Assembly: GCA_002305715.1 (NCBI GenBank)
Contig: DBQD01000061.1
Coordinates: 1-5,144, forward strand
Reading direction: 5' to 3'
Origin: Proteiniphilum sp. UBA1403
GTDB lineage: Bacteria; Bacteroidota; Bacteroidia; Bacteroidales; Dysgonomonadaceae
Length of the DNA stretch: 5,144 nucleotides
Numbering within the stretch: position 1 is the stretch's first letter; every line of letters begins with the position of its first letter. The notes beneath the pieces were generated by a model. That model made no database searches. It was not told the origin of the DNA and worked only from the letters and a program-made list of their open reading frames with translations. Of this stretch, positions 1 to 4,722 are shown one piece after another. A program made the position numbers and the translations under genes.

Positions 1-2
1 AA

Positions 3-65
3 TTAATTATTATTCAACAATCTGAAATAGGGCGCTAAGCTACTCTGATTTACAATTTTCTCCAT
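3..65 (-). CDS. Possible 20-residue small protein or leader peptide (doubtful)
   Basis: A 20-codon frame reads leftward from an ATG at 65-63 to a TAA at 5-3 and would encode MEKIVNQSSLAPYFRLLNNN. The only thing favouring it is a good Shine-Dalgarno sequence, AGGAG at 77-73 on the minus strand, seven bases before the ATG, which is stronger than most starts in this window. It lies beyond the peroxiredoxin terminators, so it would need its own promoter, and I could not find a clear TAnnTTTG element upstream of it. There is no signal peptide, membrane segment or recognisable motif. It could be a leader peptide for a leftward gene outside the window, or chance. I do not recognise it. Confidence 0.17.
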   Translation of the reverse strand: MEKIVNQSSLAPYFRLLNNN

Positions 66-182
66 TGATTTTCTCCTGTTTTGTATGTCACCCAGAGAAT
101 CTGTCGGAAAAGAGGCAATCGTCAGGTTGATCGTTAAACACATTGTAAGGTAATCTACTATTTTTGTATTTTCGGCAGTGAC

Positions 183-231
183 AAAAAAAATACAGAAGTA
201 AAAAAGTGTTTAACTTTTAAACTTCTGTATT
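183..231 (-). terminator. Second (distal) intrinsic terminator of the peroxiredoxin gene
   Basis: The arms at 189-199 and 221-231 (AATACAGAAGT and ACTTCTGTATT) pair perfectly over 11 bp. After a 2x2 internal loop, an inner 6-bp stem follows (202-207 with 213-218) around a 5-base loop. On the minus strand the hairpin is followed by a run of eight T (A-run at 183-190 on the plus strand), the normal form of a Rho-independent terminator. It lies beyond another hairpin at 237-257 and probably acts as a backup for it. The long, AT-rich stem may also stop transcription entering from the left, but the T-run favours leftward termination. Confidence 0.85.
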
Positions 232-232
232 C

Positions 233-257
233 AAAATGAGACAAAGTTTCTGTCTCA
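233..257 (-). terminator. First (proximal) intrinsic terminator of the peroxiredoxin gene
   Basis: The arms TGAGACA (237-243) and TGTCTCA (251-257) form a perfect 7-bp stem with a 7-base loop, starting 9 bases past the peroxiredoxin stop codon. On the minus strand the stem is followed by only four T (233-236), so it is probably the weaker of the two consecutive terminators. Confidence 0.65.
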
Positions 258-266
258 ATTATTACA

Positions 267-899
267 TTACTCCTCAGACAAGAAGCTGGCGATTCCTTCC
301 TGAGTTGCAGAAAGACCTTTATCGCCCTTGTGCCAATCTGCTGGACAAACTTCACCGTACTGTTCAGTGAACTGCAGTGCATCAATTACACGCAATGCCT
401 CCTCAACACTTCTACCCAGAGGCATGTCATTTATTACCTGATGACGAACAATGCCCTGCTTGTCAATCAAGAACAATCCACGGTATGCTTCGGGAGATCC
501 TTCAAATACAGGAGCACCAGTCTCGTTAGCTTTGAACTCACCAGCCAATACGTCGTATGCCATGGAGATGGTTAATGAATGATCAGCAACAATTGGGTAT
601 GTTACACCTTGAATACCACCCTCTTTCTTTGGTGTCTGCAGCCATTTCCAGTGCGAAACGGCAGAGTCGGTTGAGGCGGCTACAACCACGGTGTCTCTTT
701 GTTCAAACTCATTCAACTTCTGCTGAAATGCATGCAATTCAGTTGGACAAACAAATGTGAAGTCTGCCGGATAAAAGAAGAACACAACATATTTCTTACC
801 CACATAATCGGTGAGAGAAAAGTTTTCTACAATCTCGTTACCGTTCACAACGGCGGGTGCCCAAAAAGCAGGGGCTTTTTTTCCTACTAATACTGCCAT
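267..899 (-). CDS. Typical 2-Cys peroxiredoxin (AhpC/TSA family, Prx1 subgroup)
   Basis: A thiol peroxidase, probably cytoplasmic, that reduces hydrogen peroxide and organic hydroperoxides and is recycled by a thioredoxin- or AhpF-type reductase. No reductase gene is present in the window. Residues 44-54 carry the active-site signature PADFTFVCPTE, with Thr48 and the peroxidatic Cys51. Arg140 in YRGLF is the expected third catalytic residue. The resolving cysteine is Cys185 in GEVCPADW. GGIQG at 94-98 resembles the GGLG motif of peroxide-sensitive peroxiredoxins, but the tail ends SFLSEE without the matching Tyr-Phe pair, so robustness to overoxidation is predicted. At 210 residues it is longer than bacterial AhpC (about 187), with extra residues around 122-138 between the two cysteines. 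The ATG at 899-897 is the only plausible start. It has no Shine-Dalgarno sequence, which is usual in Bacteroidota. The gene is a single transcription unit, divergent from guaB. I give no symbol because Prx1-type and AhpC-type genes are named inconsistently. Confidence 0.96.
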   Translation of the reverse strand: MAVLVGKKAPAFWAPAVVNGNEIVENFSLTDYVGKKYVVFFFYPADFTFVCPTELHAFQQKLNEFEQRDTVVVAASTDSAVSHWKWLQTPKKEGGIQGVTYPIVADHSLTISMAYDVLAGEFKANETGAPVFEGSPEAYRGLFLIDKQGIVRHQVINDMPLGRSVEEALRVIDALQFTEQYGEVCPADWHKGDKGLSATQEGIASFLSEE

Positions 900-936
900 A
901 ACATGAAAATATTTACTTATAAATCTAATTTGATCT

Positions 937-968
937 CAAAGGTAGCTGTTTTGAGAGAGGAAAGGAAA
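937..968 (-). promoter_or_regulatory. Predicted promoter of the peroxiredoxin gene
   Basis: Read on the minus strand, TACCTTTG (944-937) matches the Bacteroidota -7 consensus TAnnTTTG exactly. TTTC (968-965), 20 bases upstream, matches the -33 element TTTG at three of four bases with the usual spacing. Transcription would begin near 930, giving a leader of about 30 bases. A small inverted repeat, CCAC-AAG-GTGG at 969-979, abuts the -33 element and could be an operator, but it is short. Confidence 0.65.
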
Positions 969-989
969 CCACAAGGTGGCCAATGATAT

Positions 990-1004
990 ATAGAAATATT
1001 TTAT
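990..1004. promoter_or_regulatory. Weak OxyR-like half-site upstream of the peroxiredoxin promoter
   Basis: ATAG-N7-TTAT at 990-1004 differs by one base from the ATAG-N7-CTAT unit of OxyR binding sites. It lies roughly 60-75 bases upstream of the predicted transcription start, a sensible place for an activator of a peroxide-defence gene. The flanking positions do not continue into a second ATAG/CTAT unit, and the region is AT-rich, so chance is a serious alternative. Confidence 0.2.
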
Positions 1005-1095
1005 CACTTGCAGCACATTGAGAATCATGGGTGAATATGCACCTAAGAATAATAAAATTAACACTCCAAACTGCATATTATCGGCAAATAATGAC

Positions 1096-1103
1096 TACTT
1101 TTG
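1096..1103 (+). promoter_or_regulatory. Predicted -7 promoter element of guaB
   Basis: TACTTTTG fits the Bacteroidota -7 consensus TAnnTTTG exactly, 30 bases before the guaB ATG. A convincing TTTG at the -33 position is not visible: the bases near 1071-1076 read CTGCAT. Transcription would start near 1108-1112, inside or just after the palindrome at 1101-1110, leaving a leader of about 22-26 bases that contains the strong ribosome binding site. Confidence 0.6.
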
Positions 1104-1110
1104 CATGCAA
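1101..1110. repeat. 10-bp palindrome TTGCATGCAA at the guaB transcription start
   Basis: A perfect 10-bp palindrome overlaps the end of the guaB -7 element and the predicted start point, where a bound protein could block initiation. The same ten bases recur inside guaB (1768-1777) and inside the sigma gene (2887-2896), and nine of them occur in the peroxiredoxin gene (729-737). Both full-length copies in coding sequence fall on the residues Ala-Cys-Lys, which offers a non-regulatory explanation for them. Confidence 0.35.
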
Positions 1111-1133
1111 TAAAAAAATAAAGGAGTTCATTT

Positions 1134-2612
1134 ATGTCATTTATTGCAGATAAAATCATCATGGAGGGGTTAACATTCGACGACCTTCTGTTAGTTCCAG
1201 CTTACTCACAAGTACTTCCACGGAACGTAGATCTCACCACTAAGTTTTCTAGAAACATAACGCTCAATATTCCAATGGTTTCGGCGGCTATGGATACGGT
1301 TACCGAAACAACTATGGCTATTGCTATTGCCCGTGAAGGCGGTATTGGCGTAATCCATAAGAACATGAGCATTGAAGAACAGGCCAGACAAGTGAGGGCT
1401 GTGAAACGTGCCGAAAACGGTATGATCCTGAATCCTATCAGTATCACACCCGACAAAACAGTGGCCGAAGCCTTGGCTATGATGGCAGAATTCAAAATTG
1501 GCGGTATACCTGTTGTTGAGGGAGACAACAAGTTGGTAGGTATTGTAACCAATCGCGACCTACGCTTTGAAAAGCTAATGGACAAGCGCATTAAAGATGT
1601 AATGACAAAAGATAATCTGGTAACAACTCGTCAGTCGGCCAACTTGGAAGATGCCGCTGAAATTCTTCAACAGCACAAGATTGAGAAGTTGCCAGTGGTG
1701 GATTCCGATTTTAAGCTAGTGGGATTGATCACCTACAAAGACATCACTAAAGCAAAAGATAAACCTTTTGCATGCAAAGATGAGCAAGGGCGACTACGTG
1801 TGGCTGCAGGTATTGGTGTAACCTACGACTCCATGGAAAGAGCTGCATCACTGATAGAAGCCGGTGTTGATGCTATTGTTATTGATACGGCTCACGGTCA
1901 CTCAAAGGGTGTGGCTGACATGCTGAAGCTGATTAAGAAAGAATTTTCCTCCATTGATGTAGTTGTAGGTAATGTTGCCACAGGTGAGGCTGCTCGCTTC
2001 TTGGCCGATGCCGGTGCCGACGCTGTGAAGGTTGGTATTGGACCTGGTTCCATCTGTACCACCCGCATCATCGCAGGGGTGGGTGTACCCCAGTTATCTG
2101 CAATCTATGATGTGGCATGTGCATTGAAAGGTACAGGTGTACCATTGATTGCCGATGGTGGACTCCGTTACTCCGGCGATATTGTGAAAGCGTTGGCTGC
2201 AGGCGGTTCATCGGTCATGATGGGCTCTTTGCTTGCTGGTACCGAAGAATCACCGGGTGAGACCATCATTTTTAATGGTCGCAAATTCAAATCATACCGC
2301 GGTATGGGATCCCTATCTGCTATGCAGAAGGGGTCGAAAGACCGTTATTTCCAGGATGTGGAAGACGATATTAAGAAGTTGGTGCCAGAAGGTATTGAAG
2401 CAAGGGTGCCATTTAAAGGTACACTCCAGGAGGTTATTTATCAGATGGTTGGCGGCTTACGTGCTGGAATGGGTTATTGTGGTGCAGAGAGCATTGAAAA
2501 GCTACACGATGCTAAATTTACGCGCATCACATCTGCTGGATATGCTGAAAGTCATCCGCACGGTGTGATGATTACCCGTGAAGCCCCCAACTACAGCAAA
2601 GGAACGGAATAA
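1134..2612 (+). CDS. guaB: IMP dehydrogenase
   Basis: Oxidises IMP to XMP with NAD+, the committed and rate-limiting step of GMP synthesis, as a cytoplasmic tetramer/octamer. The 492 residues are full length. A TIM barrel is interrupted by two CBS domains at about 98-150 and 156-205, which in this family bind ATP or GTP and tune activity. The catalytic loop GSICTTR (305-311) has the nucleophile Cys308, and Gly303 and Gly305 help bind the monovalent cation. Asp251 in DTAHGHS contacts NAD. DGG (341-343) and GSLLAGT (364-370) bind the IMP phosphate. Arg404-Tyr405 in DRYFQ are the mobile-flap residues that activate water. The C-terminus has ESHPH (472-476) and ends with EAPNY. All key residues are intact. 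The start is fixed by AAAGGAG at 1120-1126, seven bases before the ATG and unusually strong for this phylum, and by the family-typical N-terminus. One mild oddity is EGIEARVPFKG, where EGIEGRVPYKG is more usual. It stands alone, between its own promoter and terminator. Confidence 0.98.
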   Translation: MSFIADKIIMEGLTFDDLLLVPAYSQVLPRNVDLTTKFSRNITLNIPMVSAAMDTVTETTMAIAIAREGGIGVIHKNMSIEEQARQVRAVKRAENGMILNPISITPDKTVAEALAMMAEFKIGGIPVVEGDNKLVGIVTNRDLRFEKLMDKRIKDVMTKDNLVTTRQSANLEDAAEILQQHKIEKLPVVDSDFKLVGLITYKDITKAKDKPFACKDEQGRLRVAAGIGVTYDSMERAASLIEAGVDAIVIDTAHGHSKGVADMLKLIKKEFSSIDVVVGNVATGEAARFLADAGADAVKVGIGPGSICTTRIIAGVGVPQLSAIYDVACALKGTGVPLIADGGLRYSGDIVKALAAGGSSVMMGSLLAGTEESPGETIIFNGRKFKSYRGMGSLSAMQKGSKDRYFQDVEDDIKKLVPEGIEARVPFKGTLQEVIYQMVGGLRAGMGYCGAESIEKLHDAKFTRITSAGYAESHPHGVMITREAPNYSKGTE

Positions 2613-2648
2613 TTTTCTATCCATCTGTATTGATATACACAAACAACC

Positions 2649-2684
2649 GGCCATCTCAGAATTGTTTTTGAGATGGCCTTTTTT
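2649..2684 (+). terminator. Intrinsic terminator of guaB
   Basis: GGCCATCTCA (2649-2658) and TGAGATGGCC (2669-2678) form a perfect 10-bp stem with a 10-base loop, followed at once by six T. It begins 37 bases after the guaB stop and separates guaB from the sigma-factor cluster, so that cluster needs its own promoter. Confidence 0.93.
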
Positions 2685-2740
2685 AATACTCCTCTTTTAA
2701 ATAGGTACTCCTCTTTGTAATAAAAGCAGCTTAACAAGCC

Positions 2741-2769
2741 GATAACCGGTGGAACATGGTTCGGTTATC
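2741..2769. promoter_or_regulatory. Inverted repeat upstream of the sigma-factor gene, candidate control site
   Basis: GATAACCG (2741-2748) and CGGTTATC (2762-2769) are perfect 8-bp arms, extendable by a G-U pair, around a 13-base centre. No T-run follows, so it is not a terminator. It lies about 95-125 bases before the sigma gene, where a promoter must be because guaB is terminated upstream. The centre contains GGAAC (2751-2755), which resembles a generic ECF-type -35 element. A degenerate -7-like TATTGTTTG lies at 2773-2781. It may be an operator or part of a self-regulated promoter; the sequence cannot tell which. Confidence 0.35.
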
Positions 2770-2853
2770 CCATATTGTTTGATTCTTAAAAATGAAAAAT
2801 AATTTCATTTAGGGTGCAACGTTTCACCATCTTCGAGCGTCATATTGGTAAAC

Positions 2854-2858
2854 AGGGA
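2854..2858 (+). promoter_or_regulatory. Ribosome binding site that decides the sigma-factor start
   Basis: AGGGA lies six bases before the ATG at 2865, while the in-frame GTG at 2814 has nothing comparable upstream. It therefore favours the shorter, 188-residue protein, whose N-terminus also begins where sigma-70 region 2 normally begins in small ECF factors. Confidence 0.6.
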
Positions 2859-2864
2859 AACTAT

Positions 2865-3431
2865 ATGTCGGAACAACGATTAATACTTGCATGCAAGCAA
2901 GGTAAATTGTGGGCGAGGAAGGAAGTGTATGAACAATACGCTCCCACAATGATGGCGCTATGCCGTCGTTACGTCTCCGATATTGAAGATGCGAAAGATG
3001 TTCTTCAGGAGGGATTTTTGAAGGTTTTCACTGAAATAGGCCAATACTCGGGAACAGGATCTTTTGGCGGATGGATTCGAAGAATCTTTGTCAATACAGC
3101 ACTCGATTTCATACGAAAAAGAAACCGGTTGAAGGAAAGAGAACTTCAAATTGAAGTGGAAGTGGGTGGCTATGATGACTCGCCCTATCTGAAAGATATC
3201 TCTGCCGATGAGTTGATGGAGTGTATAGCTGAGTTGCCCGATACATTGCGAACGGTTTTTAACTTGTATGCTGTTGAGGGATACAGTCATAAGGAAATTT
3301 CCGCCATGTTGCAGATGCCAGAAAGCACGTCTCGTTCTTTCTTTTTCAGGGCAAGGCAATTGTTGCAAAAGAAAGTTGCTCAATTGTGTGGTGAAACACA
3401 AATAATGACATACAAAAATGCAATCGGGTAA
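2865..3431 (+). CDS. ECF RNA polymerase sigma factor (sigma-70 family), probable partner of the downstream anti-sigma/barrel protein
   Basis: An alternative sigma factor that directs RNA polymerase to a dedicated promoter set. Its 188 residues contain only the two domains of the ECF class. Region 2 is at about 5-90, with DAKDVLQEGFLKVF (42-55) for core binding and the promoter-melting/-10-recognition segment around WIRRIFVNTALDFIRKR (70-86). Region 4 is at about 115-172, with LPDTLRTVFNLY followed by the -35-binding helix-turn-helix around YSHKEISAMLQMPES (140-154) and the conserved RARQLLQ. An acidic linker joins the domains. A GTG at 2814 would add 17 residues, but the ATG at 2865 has a ribosome binding site and a normal N-terminus. 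The stop codon lies inside the next gene (14-base overlap), which points to co-expression with its likely inhibitor. It was probably called from sequences related to the Bacteroides thetaiotaomicron Das sigma factors. The ECF assignment is firm; the specific partner is inferred. Confidence 0.94.
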   Translation: MSEQRLILACKQGKLWARKEVYEQYAPTMMALCRRYVSDIEDAKDVLQEGFLKVFTEIGQYSGTGSFGGWIRRIFVNTALDFIRKRNRLKERELQIEVEVGGYDDSPYLKDISADELMECIAELPDTLRTVFNLYAVEGYSHKEISAMLQMPESTSRSFFFRARQLLQKKVAQLCGETQIMTYKNAIG

Positions 3432-4707
3432 AAAAGACGATATAGAAAAGCCGGATCTCTTTTCGTTGGAAGTAGGAAAGAGAATGCGGGAGCACCGTAT
3501 GGAAGTCGATCCCGAAATATGGGAGGCGCTGGAAGGTAAACTTTCCTCTCGCAAAAAACGAATCTTACCATATTGGGCTTGGTCTGCCGCTGCAGTGGTA
3601 GTACTTTTGGTGGGGGTACTCCTCTTTTTGATGCCCCCGATAAATGATGCGGAGCTAGAACTAACACAGGCTATTCCCGGAAAAAGTGAATTGGTTCAAC
3701 CGCACAGCAACTTTCAAAAAGAAGATGTTAATACCCTGCAAAAAGAAGAAATAACATCCTCCCCTCAACTGTTTGCGCAAAGATCCTCCCCTCAAAAACA
3801 GCAAAAAACAGATGCCCTTTTGGTCGAACTCAAGGAGGAGATATCCGATATAGATAACGTAGTTGAAGAGGAATCGGTTCCTGCACCAGTCGACGAGGTG
3901 TTGATGGACGAATTGTTTGCTGATACTGGTAATGTATTGCCGAATCAGGATGAGGATCTTTCATCGCTGTTATTGACCGACGACGACCTCCCCCTCCCCG
4001 CTCAAAACGAGGATAAGCATCCCATTGCATTCCTCTTGGCGATGGGGAGTGGCGATGGCCTGCCAGATGTTTCTTTTGGGGATTACGGTATATATAATTC
4101 ATATTATTACGACAACCCTGTTCCGGGCGCAGGCTTCGGTCAAGATAAAAATCCAGGAAGTGAGGCAGCCTATAATTTGCTGACCCCGGCTGATTACTCC
4201 GATATTGTGCACTACCTCCCGGTGACCCTCAGTGTGACAGCCGACTTCCCAGTTGGTCAAAACACAAGTCTGGAGACCGGTTTATCTTATACCTATCTTT
4301 ATTCCCGTTATAGTAGAAACGACCGTTTGGTCTATCGGGGCACATTACAGCAGCATTATGTTGGGATACCGGTCAATCTGAGATACAAGATATGGCAGAA
4401 CGACACTTGGAATTTTTATCTCCTGGGTGGTGCATCGGTTGAAAAAGGTATCCGTGCTATTTACAAACAGGATATTGAGCAACAGAATGGTGTCGTTCAA
4501 CACACCAATGTATATAACAGCATAGCAGGTCTCCAATTCTCTGCTCAGGGTGGAGCCGGGTTCAGCTATCGGTTACAGAATAACCTGCAACTGTTTGGCG
4601 AACCTCGCCTGATCTATTATTTCAAAAACAATCAACCTCTGAGTTCCCGCACAGAGAACCCGGTGATTTTCGGACTGAATCTAGGTGTCAGAGTGCAATT
4701 CAAATAA
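3418..4707 (+). CDS. Dual-membrane anti-sigma/outer-membrane beta-barrel protein (Dma-like)
   Basis: Probably holds the upstream sigma factor inactive and links it to the outer membrane. The 429 residues fall into four parts. First is a charged cytoplasmic segment (1-48) with the short helix-like DPEIWEALEGKL (31-42), like a minimal anti-sigma region. Next is one hydrophobic helix (51-72) preceded by RKKR, which puts the N-terminus in the cytoplasm. A disordered periplasmic linker (73 to about 200) follows: it is first Gln/Ser/Lys-rich, then strongly acidic, with 22 Asp/Glu against 2 Lys in 131-200. Last is a barrel (about 200-429) of alternating amphipathic strands, including HYVGIPVNLRYKIW (313-326) and YLLGGASVEKG (334-344), ending in GVRVQFK with a penultimate Phe. 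There is no cleavable signal peptide. This layout matches the Dma family of Bacteroidota, known from vesiculation control in B. thetaiotaomicron. No Shine-Dalgarno sequence is visible; the overlap with the sigma gene suggests translational coupling. Automated annotation would likely call it a porin-family or hypothetical protein. The fold is well supported, the anti-sigma role inferred. Confidence 0.85.
   Translation: MQSGKKDDIEKPDLFSLEVGKRMREHRMEVDPEIWEALEGKLSSRKKRILPYWAWSAAAVVVLLVGVLLFLMPPINDAELELTQAIPGKSELVQPHSNFQKEDVNTLQKEEITSSPQLFAQRSSPQKQQKTDALLVELKEEISDIDNVVEEESVPAPVDEVLMDELFADTGNVLPNQDEDLSSLLLTDDDLPLPAQNEDKHPIAFLLAMGSGDGLPDVSFGDYGIYNSYYYDNPVPGAGFGQDKNPGSEAAYNLLTPADYSDIVHYLPVTLSVTADFPVGQNTSLETGLSYTYLYSRYSRNDRLVYRGTLQQHYVGIPVNLRYKIWQNDTWNFYLLGGASVEKGIRAIYKQDIEQQNGVVQHTNVYNSIAGLQFSAQGGAGFSYRLQNNLQLFGEPRLIYYFKNNQPLSSRTENPVIFGLNLGVRVQFK
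3756..3795 (+). repeat. In-frame 13-bp direct repeat in the linker of the anti-sigma/barrel gene
   Basis: ATCCTCCCCTCAA occurs at 3756-3768 and again at 3783-3795, exactly 27 bases (nine codons) apart. Both copies encode Ser-Ser-Pro-Gln (residues 114-117 and 123-126). A repeat kept in frame within a disordered linker could let linker length vary by slippage or recombination in nine-residue steps. Confidence 0.7.
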
Positions 4708-4722
4708 CAAATCTATATTGCG

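Noticed and set aside
1030..1043. GGTG...CACC mini-hairpin in the divergent intergenic region
   Set aside because: A four-base stem is too short to support as a structure or operator.
1202..1591. 129-codon minus-strand frame inside guaB
   Set aside because: It lies entirely opposite conserved IMP dehydrogenase codons, including CBS domain 1, and has no features of its own.
2814..2864. In-frame GTG extension of the sigma factor by 17 residues
   Set aside because: No ribosome binding site lies before the GTG, while AGGGA precedes the ATG at 2865 and the shorter protein has a normal ECF N-terminus.
2704..3627. Thirteen-base match GGTACTCCTCTTT at 2704-2716 and in the barrel gene near 3615-3627, with a shorter copy at 2687-2697
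   Set aside because: One 13-mer match in 5 kb is close to chance, and the third copy lies in codons for the membrane helix. There is no symmetry or regular spacing.
3380..3667. Minus-strand open frames opposite the sigma/barrel junction (also 2958-3554 and 3830-4102)
   Set aside because: They lie opposite clearly coding genes, have no recognisable domains or start signals, and their sequences look like antisense shadows.
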